Assembly (NCBI RefSeq): GCF_018342065.1
Contig: NZ_JAFDOE010000001.1
Location: 248,001-312,000, forward strand
DNA length: 64,000 bases
Source of the DNA: Citrobacter sp. FP75
GTDB taxonomy: Bacteria > Pseudomonadota > Gammaproteobacteria > Enterobacterales > Enterobacteriaceae
Reading direction: 5' to 3'
Numbering within the stretch: position 1 is the stretch's first letter; the number at the start of each line of letters is the position of its first letter. Positions 7,561 through 17,670 of this stretch are shown piece after piece. The notes beneath the pieces are model-generated. The model worked only from the letters and a program-made list of their open reading frames with translations, was not told the origin of the DNA and made no database searches. A program made the translations under genes and the position numbers.

Positions 7561-10500
7561 TTAAAACGATTTCTTAAAGCCAATTGATGCGTTGACCGGC
7601 GCTTCAACCTGCGACTTACTGCCACCGTTGCTGAATTGCGTACCCAGTTCACCGTAGACCTGCAGGTTTCTGTCGATAGACCATGACAGACCGGCTGCTA
7701 CTTCGGTGCTGGAGTACTGCTGTGACGATTCCAGCGTGGTGGTAGCGACCGCGTTGCTAAAGTGCGTTTTGTCTTTTGAACCCAGACCCTGCCAGACGTT
7801 CACTCGACCATACGGCTGGAATTTGCCATGGTTGGTGTCATAGTCAGCGACCAGACGCACGCCCAGACGCGCGGTAAAGGAATCCGCGGTATCCATTTTC
7901 ACTTTCGTTTGGGTCACGCCATCCAACGTACTGTTATCAAAGTCGCTGTACTGGTAGATCAACTGAGCCTGCGGTTCCAGACTCCATGCGCTGGCACCTA
8001 AACGGAACGATTTACCCACTTCTGTAGACGCCGTCAGCGTGTTGCCTCTGACAGTATACGAGCCGTTGTTACCGGTCGCCGACAGGCGGGATTTATGGTT
8101 CCCGTACTGCAGGACGTTATCAACATACATGCCGTTACCCGAGAACCAGGTGGCGTAGCCGCCGACGTAAAATGCGTTGTCGTCAATATTTCCGCCTTTA
8201 CCGTCGCTGCCTGTCTTCGTGCCTTTCACGTTGCTGTCGATATCAAGGATGCTGGTATACATCCCGGCCTTCCAGCTTTCGTTAGCATACATATCGACGC
8301 CGACCTGAATACCCATGGTATGTGAACTGGTTTGCGTACCCGCAGCATCATCCAGCTTGGTTTTGCCTGAGTAGCCAATCATTCTGGCCCACGCGCGGTT
8401 GTCTTCATCAAGACCCGGTTTAACCTCGTCCCCCATACGCTGGTGCATGTTGCCTAACAGGCTGATGTCACCCTGGCGAACCACGCTGGCGAGACCCGAG
8501 TACAGCATGGTTTCTGGGCGGTATTCGCTTCTCAGATACCAGTTTTCGCCCTGACCCTGCGCATTACCCGCGTGCAGTTGGTACTCAAATGCGCCCGCAG
8601 CCATACGCTCGGCGGCAAGATGGAAGGCGTCCCGCGAGGTTTGCGCCGTGGTGGTTGCGCCGTTGAGCGCCGTGACCACTTCGATACCGTCACCGACAGT
8701 TGGTGCGCCAAGGCCGGAACCATCGACATCCAACAGCGTACTGCCGCTGGCTTTACCACCGTCGATAATCAGACGGTCGGCAGTGCCTGTGCCGTTAGCA
8801 TTCTGCGTGGCTGCCATGTTGACGGTGCCTTTTTCGCCGGTGTAATCCCCTTTGACGGTTAAGGTTGTGCCAATTTGTTGGCCGATGAGCGATACATCAC
8901 CGCCGTTGCTCAGCCCGGCGACCGTCTGGCTATAGCCCTGCGTGTTCAGGGCGGTGTCAGCGACAACATAGTGGTGCGATGCGGCACTCAGCGTGTTGGT
9001 ATCACCCGCTTGCAGCACACCGTTAGCAACCAGCGTTGCGCCGCTGTAGCTGTTTTCACCTTGCAGTACCGTCGTACCGATACCGGTCTGATGCAACTGG
9101 CCTTCGCCGCTGATATTGCTGGTTAATGCCAGGGTATCGGCACGGTTGACGTTGAGCACGCCGTTATCAACGATATCCCCCTGAATGCTGCCGATATCGC
9201 CACCGGTACCGAGCTGTAAAACGCCTTGTTCGATGGTGGTGCCACCGGTGTAGGTGTTATCCAGCGTCAGGGTCAGAGAGCCTTTACCGGTTTTGGTCAG
9301 TTGACCGTTACCTTCAACTTCCGTCAGCAGAGAAACGTCATGTCCGTTGGTGTCGAATGTCCCGCCGCCGGATTCCAGCGTCACCTGACGGGCGGTATCA
9401 AACGCTTCGCCATACTTCAGCGTACCGCCGTTGAAGGTAATTCCCGTATCTGCGGCACCGAGATTGGTATCACCGGCCACCTGTAACGTACCGGAGGTGA
9501 TAGTGGTACCACCGCTGTAGGTGTTGTCGCCGGTGAGAATCAGCGTACCGAGATCGCCTTTATTCAGGCCGCCGGTACCGCGGATCACGCTGTTGATGGT
9601 GGCGGTGTAGTTGACGCCGTCTACCGTGCCATCGCCGACGCGAATCAGCGTATTGTCGGTATCGGTCGTGATGGCCTCACCGCCGACGTGATAACCATCG
9701 GTGGCGAACTGCGCACCGCTGATGATGACGTCGCTTTTGCTGTTATCGACGGTTACGTTGCCCGCTTCACCCTGGAAGACGGCGAACGCAGCATCGGTAA
9801 ACGGGGCGTTCAGCGCGCCTTCTGGCGTTGATTCATCGGTGGTCCAGTTGTCGTTACCCTGGCTGGATTGCCAGATACCGTCGCCGCCGTTGATGACGCC
9901 GTTGTTTTTCAGCTCGCCATTCTCACCGCCGGTACCGTCCCAGAAGCGCAGCGTCAGTCCGGCGTGGTTGACCAGGTTAACCTGGTTTTTAACCGAAGTT
10001 TGTACGTACAGGCTGTCGGCGGCTTCCGGTGCGTTAGCAATGTCCATCACATTGTTGGTTAATGTGCCGGTGTAGTTGATGACGCGATAAACGCCAACGT
10101 CAAAGCTACCGCCCGGTGAGGTTTCAATATTGAGTTTACCGTCGAGCGTCAGGTCGCCGTTAACGTCAATCAGGTCGTTGAACGCGCCGCCTGGGGTATA
10201 AGCCTGACCGAACTGGTAATCAAGCTGGGCGTTATCACTCAGCTTCAGTGAACCGGTAGTCAGTTTACCTACGCTGTTGATAGCGGCACCGGCGGTAATA
10301 TGGCCGTCGTCCAGCACATCAACCGCGCCGCCGATAATACCGTTACCGCCGAGTGTCGCCCCGGATTTTACCGTCACCTGACCCGTAGCCGCAGACTGAT
10401 TCCCGTTGACCAGCAGCACGCCTTCGTTGACGTCCGTGGTGCCGGTCCAGGTGTTGTCGCCGGTCAGCGTTAACGTGCCGTTGCCGATTTTCACCAGGCT

Positions 10501-13500
10501 GCCGTCGTTGCCGCTGATAATACCGCTAATGGTGTCAGCCAGATGCAGATTCCCCAGCGACAATTCTTTATTGCCCAGCTCGACATTACCCGCACCGGAC
10601 AATGAACCGATGGAGGTCGCGCTGTTGACTGCGCTCACATCGACCTTGCCGCCCGACAGGTTCTTGACGAGCGTATTTTCCGCCATCGCCTCATCGGCCA
10701 TGGTCATCAGTCCGCTGTTGGTGACATCGGCATTGCCGCCGCTGGCGTTTTCTTCCAGCGCCAGCGTACTGTCTTTCGCAACGCTAACCGTCGCGTTGCC
10801 CCCTGTCGCATTGCGGGTTAACACCGCTTTTGCTGTACCGGTGAGATTCAGTTTGGCGCTGGCGGCGGTTACGGTATCGGCCAGCGTCAACAGACTGTCG
10901 GCAATGTTCATGGTCAGTGATTGCAGACTGGTGTCTGCGCCGCTGACGTTGAGCGCAGCACCGTTGTTGACGTTAACGGTGCTGCTCTCATTACTGCCGA
11001 ACGCGCCTGTTTTGCTGACGTTGACCGTCACATTGTTGGCATTGCCGGTACCGGCGATTTCGGTGTCGCCTTTATAGCTGTTGGCGCGGTCGAGCGTTAA
11101 TGTACTGCCCGCATCGCTTGAGCTGCTGGTGACTTTCAGTTTACCGTCGCCGGTAATCTCACCGATTGGTGCGAAGTGGTGCGAGTTAAGGTCAAACACC
11201 GCCGCGTTATCATTCGCGCCCAGTTCAATGGTGCGATTGCTGGTCAAATCTGCGCCCATCTGCAGCGTAGAGCCGTTATTGATGGCCAGGTCGGTACCGC
11301 TCTGGCCGAGGTTGCTGTCGGCGGAGATTTGCAACGTACCGCCATCAATGCGCGTGCCGCCACGATAGGTGTTATCACCGCTGAGGATCAGACGACCGAG
11401 GTCGGTTTTCACCAGCGTTAATTTGTCGTTGGTACTGGCTTCGCGGATGATGGATTCAATGGTCGCGGTATAGTTTTGTCCCGCGCCACCGGCACCAACG
11501 CGCAGCATCAGTTCGCCCGTTCCCGGCGTCTGACCCGCATGGGTTGCGCTTTCCGTGGTGGCATAAGCGTTAAGCGCATCACCTTTAACGACATAGCCAT
11601 CGGCGTCAAACTGCGCCCCGGAGAAGTTAACTTCACCCGCAGCGTTATCCACGGTCACGGTCCCGCCTTGGGTAGTGAAGACAGCGAAGGACTTCTGTGC
11701 CCACGGCGCGTTGCCGTCGCCGGTAGCCGTTGTCCAGTTATTGTCGCCCTGAGCGCCAATCGCCATCCATTTGCCATCGCCGCCGTCAATTTTGCTGTCG
11801 CCTTCAATGCCCGATGCGCCGTGACTTTGGTTTACGGTTGCGCCGTCCCAGAATTGCAGGGTGACGCCGTTGGCATTCACCAGGTTGACCTGTTTGTCGA
11901 TGGAGGTCTGGACAAAAATATTGCTCTTATCCTGACTGTCCGGCACAACGCCCAGATCCAGCGTCTGGTTGTTCAGCGTGCCGCCGTAGTTATAAATACG
12001 GTACACGCCCGGTCCGAAGTTACCGCCCTGTGAAGTGGTCACATCCAGGGTTCCGTCCAGTTGCAAATCGCCTGCGACGTTGATCAGATCGTTCAACTTA
12101 CCGCCCGGCGTATAAGCCTGACCCAGTTCGAAGGCCGAGGTGGTTTTGCTGCCAAGCTGCAGATTGCCGTTAATGGTTAACGTATCCGCGCCGCCATCGC
12201 CTGCGCTAAGGGTAGAGGCATCGTTCATCATCACGTCGCCGCCGATCACCCCGTTACCCCCTAGCGTCGCCGTGCCACTCACTTTGGTTGCACCCGTCGC
12301 GGCACTTTGATTACCTTTCACCAGCAGCGTACCGCTGGAGACGGTCGTGTCGCCGGTATAGGTGTTATTGCCCGTCAGGCGAGTAATACCGTTACCAATC
12401 TGCTGCAGCGCGCCGATCCCAGAGATAACGCCGCCAAGCAGCACGTTATCGGCCCGATTAATCGCCAGTACGCCGTTGTCGATGATATTTGAAACGGCGC
12501 TGACTTCACCCGTAGTACCGCCGGTGCCTAATTGAAGCGTGCCATCTTTATCAATGGTCGTGGAGCCGGTGTAGGTGTTGTTGGCATTAAAGATGGTCGT
12601 GCCGCCCGCCGCACGTTCGAACTTCCCATCACCACTGATGACGCCGTTATAGATCTGCGCCGCTGTCGTATCACCCTGTGTGTCAAAGATAACCCGGCTG
12701 CCTGCGCCCTGAGTTTTCACGTTGTAGTCAGCGATGGTCGCGGCAGTGCTGGTCGACTCTCCGTGATCGCCGGTACGCAGCGTTGCGCCATTGGTCACCG
12801 CAATGGTTTTACTTGCCAGTTGCAGACGATCGACGATGCGCATATCTGCACTTGAACCGCTAATGGTCAGTGAGTCCCAACCCGTGCCGATGTTGGTGCC
12901 GGTGGTCAGGTTATCGCTGCTCAGGCTGCCAATTTTCGCACTGTTGCCGTGCGTATTGGTGAAGGTGAGGGCGTTGCCACTGCCGGTTTCGGTGGTGATA
13001 TGGCGCGTTTTATCCAGCGAGATGTTACCGATGTTGGCTTTATTATTGCCGCCGGTTCCGGCGAAATTCACCTCGCCCGCAAAGGTTCCGCTTTGCCAGT
13101 TAAAGGTGTCCTTGCCTTCACCGGTGTTGATCACGCCGCTGGTGATACCTTTGCTGATATCAATGGTGTCATTGCCCTTGCCAGATTGAATCGCCACTGC
13201 CGTATCGTTGATAGCCTGGAGGGTACCCGTATTAGTGACGGTTTTATTGCTGTCTCCGCTGGCATCAATTACCGACGCGCTGGTGCTGGCGGAGATAATT
13301 TTTCCGCTATTGGTGAGTGCACTAACATTTTTAGCGATGATCGCAGAACCACCTGCGCTGTCGTACACGTTGATATCGGCACTGGTGGTGACCTTACCGT
13401 TCGTATTAGCGCGAATACCGCTGCCTTCGCTGTTATGAACCTCAACGGTATAGCCTTTACCGATGGCGAGATCGCCTGTAACGGCGTCGCCGTTTCGTTG

Positions 13501-16500
13501 TTCAAAGGCGAAGCCGGTACCTTCACCGTTAACGTTCAGGATGTTATTCAGGCCATCTTTCATGTTCAGCGCGACGCTAGTGCGGATCCCTGGGCCGTCG
13601 TTGGCATTGATGGTGACATCGTTGAGTGTGATATCGGTATTGTTGGCGTCATTTTGAATGCCAGCACCCGTACCTTCGGCGCTGATAATGACCCCTTTGG
13701 CAGCCAGCTTACCGGCCCCGGTGTCCAGACGAATACCGTCAGCAGAGCCATTGGTAGTGATGGCATCACCATCGCTACCAGTAATATTCAGACTGGCACC
13801 ATTGGTCAGCAGAACCCCTGCGGTCCCGTCATCGACTTGAATCTGACCCAGTTTTTTAATCTGCGCATTCGAACCAGAAGCTTGTACGCCGATGCCGTTG
13901 CTCACATGTAAGGCAGTGGTCGCGTTATTGGTTAAACTGCCGCCTTGTTGCACGTTAACACCAATACTGTCGGTGCTGGCAAGATCGATAATCGCCAGGG
14001 TATCGAGGATCAGACTGCCCTGGTTTCTCGCCACATAGGCAATGACCTTGTTGCCGGTGGCTTCCGACGTGATTTTTGCGTTTGAAGTGAGGGTGGTCGC
14101 AACGGTGCTACCCTGTACGCTGCCGTTCAACTGATGAGCCTGACCATCCACTACCCCGGCAATGGTTCTTTCACCGGTTAAATTGATGGTGGTTTTATCG
14201 CTGATGTTACCTGTGGCGCCGCCTTCAATCAGCAGCGCCGCGGAGTCGTCGCCCTGCACGGTGAACGAGGCTTCGCCGGTATCAACTTTACTGCCTGTGC
14301 CCGTCGCTAATACGCCAACGGAATTCTTACCACTGAGGGTAAGGTCAAGGTTAGAGCTGGCCTGCCCGCCAGGAGGGGTGGTGTTGCCGGCCAGCAATGC
14401 ACCGTTGGCAATGCGGAAAATGGTAGTGCGATCCTGACCGTTGTCATTCATTACCGCCTGACCAATATTGGCGGTAGCGCCTTTACCGTACAGGTAATAG
14501 CCAATTTGATCGGTGCTGTTGAATGCCGGGCTACTCAGGTTGTCGACGTTAGCGACGGCGTTATCACGTACGTGTACGCCGATGTTCCCGGCTTTATTTA
14601 GCGTAATGTTGGAGTAGACGTTGACCACCGCCTGGCCGTTGGCGCCTTCAGCCCAGACGGCGTAGTTACGGTTACCGACACCACCTTCACCGTCCACCAC
14701 GATAGAGCCTGAAGCGCTGGTGGTGACTTCGGCATTTTTGTTATTGGCGCTGACGTGGATGCCGACGTTATTGGTACCATTAACATTAATCTTGCCGTCG
14801 TTGCGGATTTCCTGACTATTTTCTGCGCCGCTGTCACGCACGGTGATACCGTAGTTCTTGCTACTGCCTGCGCTGGAATCGCCATTGATCACGATATTAC
14901 CGGTATTGGTTACGTTGCCGGTCGCGTTACCAATCAGAATACCCGCGGCGTTACGCACGCCGGTTCCCAGCGTGATAAGGCCGTTGTTAATGACCTCTTT
15001 GGCGCTCTTGGTCATGATCCCGGCGCTCAGGCTGGAACCTCCTGCCATGGTGACATCTGTAGAGTGGTCACTTGCGTTGCGACCAAGATAAATAGAGGCA
15101 CCCACGCTGTTGGTAAAGGTGGCGTTATCGGCGACTTCTACGCCATAGGCGGTGCCTTTAGCATAGGATGCACCGTTTTTGCGCCCGTCCACGACGTTGA
15201 TATCGCCGTTGTTGACCCCTTGCGCATTGTCAGACAGTTGCATACCAATGGCCAGCGTCAGCGAGTCAGCGGGTTTGTCCTTGCTCCAGGGATCGGCAGC
15301 AGAAGCGGTGCCGAAGTTATCGGTGGTGATCGCCTGGTTGATGGTGCCTTCATTGGTGATTTGACTGGCGCCTTGCCCCTGCATACCAAATGCGCCATAG
15401 CTGTTGACGTTTTGGTTACCGTCTTTGTCAATAAACAGCCCCGAGTTGATGGTCCCGCTGTTGGTTGCCGTGGCGTCTTTTGCCAGCATACCAATCGCCA
15501 GGCTCTGCCCGGTGGAAGTCCGTAATGCGTTCAGTTCGCCCAGGTTAGTGATAACCCCACCATCAATAGCTTTCATTACGCCATTAATACTACCGTCAAC
15601 GGCAATAATCGCATCTTTATTCAAGGTGCCGGAGGTGCCTGCACCGTTGGCGTAGATGGCATGTAACTCACCGCGGCCAGCGGTCGCGTTGTTGGTATGT
15701 GACAAACCGTCGGTCCAGACGTCGTAATCCCAACTGAGTATGTCAGCTGGCTTACCGGAGGTGAGCAGATTATCAATCAGCTCAGCATACTTCGTTTGCG
15801 CAGCGGTGACGGTCGTGACTTCCCCCGCATCTATCCACAGCTGGATTTGGCTGACTTTTTCACCGTCAGGGTTTTGTGCCGCGTCGTCGCTGTTGCCCAA
15901 CAGCCAGTCATTGAATTCGGCCAGCTCTTGTGTGCTGGTAATGGTAAATGTGCGCTCCCCGGTTTCGACAACCTTGCCATCCTCGTCATAGCCATAGGTC
16001 ATTAGCGAAAATTCATCACCAAACACGGAGGTTTGCTTTGAACCGGTGAACGTTTTTTCAGGGATCACCGGGGCTGCGTTAAATTTTATATAGTTATCAG
16101 ACTGCCAGTTCACCTGGCTTGCAGTACCTTGCGCTTCCAGCAGCGAGGAATCTTTTGCCAGTAATTCGATGGTATTGGCCTGGTCACGCACATTGAGCGT
16201 GTCGTTGCCAATATTCAGATTCGCAATGGAACCATTTGTCGCCAGTGCAATACCAAATTGCTTATAGATTTCTGACTTTTGAGCATCGTATGTATTTAAT
16301 ACCGCATCGCCGATTTGCGCTTCGGTAAGAAAACCACTTAACGCATTGGTATCAAATACTTTTATGGTCGTTTTTTCGCCGGGAAACGCCGGATCGTTGA
16401 TATCAAATTCTGTGCTCTGCGACGGCGTTGACGATTGGTTGTAAGTCAGGTATTCCGCCAGATCCTCTGCAGTGGTGATCGTTTTAACGCTTTGGTCAGG

Positions 16501-16896
16501 GCTGGTCGCCAACAGGGTGATTTTGCCGCTTTCCAAAAGCTCCCGGATGGTTGTTGATTCAACAACGCCGCTTTGACCAGGGTTAAATGTTGGGATTGCA
16601 CCACTGATATTCAGTGCCTGACCGGTGGTGATATCTTCATATAAGAAGCCGTAGTCGTGGACTCCCTCATAAACTCCAGCGGAAATACCAGCCTGGAAGT
16701 CATCATGAATATTGTGTGCGCCCGTTGCGGTAATCTGGGCAGCAGAAGCCAGCATTGAAGCACCGCTTAATACGCCAGCCGCCAGTACGGCGACAGTTTT
16801 ACGCGAACGACTTTTTTTCTTGCCTTTGGATAATTCAGAAACGACTACCCAGATACCGAGCGCCGCGTTCCAAATAATGCTGTAAACTTTGTTCAT
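7561..16896 (-). CDS. Giant AIDA-I-type (type Va) autotransporter adhesin
   Basis: A 3111-residue outer-membrane autotransporter. The N-terminus is an extended signal peptide (ESPR: MNKVYSIIWNAALGIWVVVS..., then a basic and a hydrophobic stretch ending LASAA, about 53 residues). The passenger is beta-helical. Its first half is rich in short G-N-T/S-I-N turns; its second half holds many TLTGDNTYTGGTTI-type passenger-associated repeats. The C-terminal barrel spans about residues 2834-3111 (AWARMIGYSG... to a terminal GFKKSF, ending in Phe). A segment of about 640 residues is duplicated in tandem (see the repeat entry). The start has AAGGG 7 bases upstream. Role: surface adhesion or autoaggregation, inferred from the class. 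A LuxR-type regulator gene is just upstream and a c-di-GMP module lies downstream. No dedicated name recognised. Confidence 0.93.
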   Translation of the reverse strand: MNKVYSIIWNAALGIWVVVSELSKGKKKSRSRKTVAVLAAGVLSGASMLASAAQITATGAHNIHDDFQAGISAGVYEGVHDYGFLYEDITTGQALNISGAIPTFNPGQSGVVESTTIRELLESGKITLLATSPDQSVKTITTAEDLAEYLTYNQSSTPSQSTEFDINDPAFPGEKTTIKVFDTNALSGFLTEAQIGDAVLNTYDAQKSEIYKQFGIALATNGSIANLNIGNDTLNVRDQANTIELLAKDSSLLEAQGTASQVNWQSDNYIKFNAAPVIPEKTFTGSKQTSVFGDEFSLMTYGYDEDGKVVETGERTFTITSTQELAEFNDWLLGNSDDAAQNPDGEKVSQIQLWIDAGEVTTVTAAQTKYAELIDNLLTSGKPADILSWDYDVWTDGLSHTNNATAGRGELHAIYANGAGTSGTLNKDAIIAVDGSINGVMKAIDGGVITNLGELNALRTSTGQSLAIGMLAKDATATNSGTINSGLFIDKDGNQNVNSYGAFGMQGQGASQITNEGTINQAITTDNFGTASAADPWSKDKPADSLTLAIGMQLSDNAQGVNNGDINVVDGRKNGASYAKGTAYGVEVADNATFTNSVGASIYLGRNASDHSTDVTMAGGSSLSAGIMTKSAKEVINNGLITLGTGVRNAAGILIGNATGNVTNTGNIVINGDSSAGSSKNYGITVRDSGAENSQEIRNDGKINVNGTNNVGIHVSANNKNAEVTTSASGSIVVDGEGGVGNRNYAVWAEGANGQAVVNVYSNITLNKAGNIGVHVRDNAVANVDNLSSPAFNSTDQIGYYLYGKGATANIGQAVMNDNGQDRTTIFRIANGALLAGNTTPPGGQASSNLDLTLSGKNSVGVLATGTGSKVDTGEASFTVQGDDSAALLIEGGATGNISDKTTINLTGERTIAGVVDGQAHQLNGSVQGSTVATTLTSNAKITSEATGNKVIAYVARNQGSLILDTLAIIDLASTDSIGVNVQQGGSLTNNATTALHVSNGIGVQASGSNAQIKKLGQIQVDDGTAGVLLTNGASLNITGSDGDAITTNGSADGIRLDTGAGKLAAKGVIISAEGTGAGIQNDANNTDITLNDVTINANDGPGIRTSVALNMKDGLNNILNVNGEGTGFAFEQRNGDAVTGDLAIGKGYTVEVHNSEGSGIRANTNGKVTTSADINVYDSAGGSAIIAKNVSALTNSGKIISASTSASVIDASGDSNKTVTNTGTLQAINDTAVAIQSGKGNDTIDISKGITSGVINTGEGKDTFNWQSGTFAGEVNFAGTGGNNKANIGNISLDKTRHITTETGSGNALTFTNTHGNSAKIGSLSSDNLTTGTNIGTGWDSLTISGSSADMRIVDRLQLASKTIAVTNGATLRTGDHGESTSTAATIADYNVKTQGAGSRVIFDTQGDTTAAQIYNGVISGDGKFERAAGGTTIFNANNTYTGSTTIDKDGTLQLGTGGTTGEVSAVSNIIDNGVLAINRADNVLLGGVISGIGALQQIGNGITRLTGNNTYTGDTTVSSGTLLVKGNQSAATGATKVSGTATLGGNGVIGGDVMMNDASTLSAGDGGADTLTINGNLQLGSKTTSAFELGQAYTPGGKLNDLINVAGDLQLDGTLDVTTSQGGNFGPGVYRIYNYGGTLNNQTLDLGVVPDSQDKSNIFVQTSIDKQVNLVNANGVTLQFWDGATVNQSHGASGIEGDSKIDGGDGKWMAIGAQGDNNWTTATGDGNAPWAQKSFAVFTTQGGTVTVDNAAGEVNFSGAQFDADGYVVKGDALNAYATTESATHAGQTPGTGELMLRVGAGGAGQNYTATIESIIREASTNDKLTLVKTDLGRLILSGDNTYRGGTRIDGGTLQISADSNLGQSGTDLAINNGSTLQMGADLTSNRTIELGANDNAAVFDLNSHHFAPIGEITGDGKLKVTSSSSDAGSTLTLDRANSYKGDTEIAGTGNANNVTVNVSKTGAFGSNESSTVNVNNGAALNVSGADTSLQSLTMNIADSLLTLADTVTAASAKLNLTGTAKAVLTRNATGGNATVSVAKDSTLALEENASGGNADVTNSGLMTMADEAMAENTLVKNLSGGKVDVSAVNSATSIGSLSGAGNVELGNKELSLGNLHLADTISGIISGNDGSLVKIGNGTLTLTGDNTWTGTTDVNEGVLLVNGNQSAATGQVTVKSGATLGGNGIIGGAVDVLDDGHITAGAAINSVGKLTTGSLKLSDNAQLDYQFGQAYTPGGAFNDLIDVNGDLTLDGKLNIETSPGGSFDVGVYRVINYTGTLTNNVMDIANAPEAADSLYVQTSVKNQVNLVNHAGLTLRFWDGTGGENGELKNNGVINGGDGIWQSSQGNDNWTTDESTPEGALNAPFTDAAFAVFQGEAGNVTVDNSKSDVIISGAQFATDGYHVGGEAITTDTDNTLIRVGDGTVDGVNYTATINSVIRGTGGLNKGDLGTLILTGDNTYSGGTTITSGTLQVAGDTNLGAADTGITFNGGTLKYGEAFDTARQVTLESGGGTFDTNGHDVSLLTEVEGNGQLTKTGKGSLTLTLDNTYTGGTTIEQGVLQLGTGGDIGSIQGDIVDNGVLNVNRADTLALTSNISGEGQLHQTGIGTTVLQGENSYSGATLVANGVLQAGDTNTLSAASHHYVVADTALNTQGYSQTVAGLSNGGDVSLIGQQIGTTLTVKGDYTGEKGTVNMAATQNANGTGTADRLIIDGGKASGSTLLDVDGSGLGAPTVGDGIEVVTALNGATTTAQTSRDAFHLAAERMAAGAFEYQLHAGNAQGQGENWYLRSEYRPETMLYSGLASVVRQGDISLLGNMHQRMGDEVKPGLDEDNRAWARMIGYSGKTKLDDAAGTQTSSHTMGIQVGVDMYANESWKAGMYTSILDIDSNVKGTKTGSDGKGGNIDDNAFYVGGYATWFSGNGMYVDNVLQYGNHKSRLSATGNNGSYTVRGNTLTASTEVGKSFRLGASAWSLEPQAQLIYQYSDFDNSTLDGVTQTKVKMDTADSFTARLGVRLVADYDTNHGKFQPYGRVNVWQGLGSKDKTHFSNAVATTTLESSQQYSSTEVAAGLSWSIDRNLQVYGELGTQFSNGGSKSQVEAPVNASIGFKKSF
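9480..12150 (-). repeat. Tandem duplicated passenger module inside the autotransporter
   Basis: Two related blocks about 1.9 kb apart carry the same order of motifs: ATLGGNG-I-GG, GQAYTPGG..NDLI, GVYR..NY.GTL, QVNLVN..G.TL.FWDG, GGDG.W, NDNWTT, VTVDN and NTY.GGT. Copy A begins near base 12150 and copy B near 10240. The similarity is clear in protein but the copies have diverged in DNA. Confidence 0.75.
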
Positions 16897-17091
16897 ATAT
16901 AACCCTTGTCTACATTCCTGTTATGTATGTGTTAATACGTTGAGTTGTTGGCTATGGTGGGCACGCGGATGTGCTACCCGGTATGTCGATTTTGGAAAAT
17001 AGAGCTCCCTTCCGTGCGATGCGGAATGAAAAAATGAGCTGAAATAAATCTTTTAAAAAATAATCGTGATAATTGTCCTTAAATAAGTCAG
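16897..17091 (-). promoter_or_regulatory. Leader between LuxR-type gene and autotransporter
   Basis: 195 bp, AT-rich, without an open frame of note. It probably contains the autotransporter promoter; the two genes point the same way. Confidence 0.4.
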
Positions 17092-17670
17092 TTACTGCTG
17101 GCTATAGTGAGAAATGGTGTACTTGAGCCGGGTGTTATTTTTGCCGAGTTTTCTGGCGATGTTGCTTTTGTACGCCCCGATGGTTTTTTCACTTTTTTGT
17201 GACGCGCCGGCGATTTGTGTCAGTGACCAACCGCGGGCCAGCATCATCATGACGTTGAATTCGTTAGCGGTTATTTTGTTATGTACTTCTTTGATACTGC
17301 GTGATTTTTTATTTTTTACGATTGACGTGACTTTATGTAGTAACCGATCGAGGCTGGCGTCTTGATCCAGAAACTGCATGTTCATCCCGCAAACGGTTTG
17401 AAAAAGTGAAAAAGTGGCTTCATCAGCCAGAACAATTACCGTCGTTGCAGGGCGTAATGCCATGTTACGGATAATTCTGGCATATTTTAAAAAATCCGAA
17501 TTACCAGGATTAATAATGATGCAATCCATTTCATGAAAAAATATTTTGACGGCAGAAAGCGTCTGAGAGGAGTGGTGCGTAATATCCGTAAATAATGCTG
17601 AGCCACGTAGAATTTCTCGCATGCCTAGCCATGGGTAAAATGAGTCACCCAAAAAGACAGCTTTAGACAT
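17092..17670 (-). CDS. LuxR-type regulator upstream of the autotransporter
   Basis: A 192-residue protein with an N-terminal receiver-like half without an obvious phosphorylation site, and a C-terminal GerE-type helix-turn-helix (about residues 130-185: ITANEFNVMMMLARGWSL...KTIGAYKSNIARKLG). The architecture resembles the MrkI-like protein at 6002-6589 and FimW/MrkI-type fimbrial regulators. AAGGAG lies 6 bases before the ATG. It is encoded 195 bp upstream of and in the same direction as the giant autotransporter, so a role in its expression is a reasonable inference. Confidence 0.8.
   Translation of the reverse strand: MSKAVFLGDSFYPWLGMREILRGSALFTDITHHSSQTLSAVKIFFHEMDCIIINPGNSDFLKYARIIRNMALRPATTVIVLADEATFSLFQTVCGMNMQFLDQDASLDRLLHKVTSIVKNKKSRSIKEVHNKITANEFNVMMMLARGWSLTQIAGASQKSEKTIGAYKSNIARKLGKNNTRLKYTISHYSQQ

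Noticed and set aside
12949-13911. Long plus-strand open frame (320 codons) opposite the autotransporter gene; others at 10406-11077, 14755-15525 and 11476-12033
   Set aside because: These are antisense shadows of a repetitive GC-rich coding sequence. They have no ribosome site, no recognisable domain and Val/Ala/Gly-rich composition mirroring the passenger repeats.
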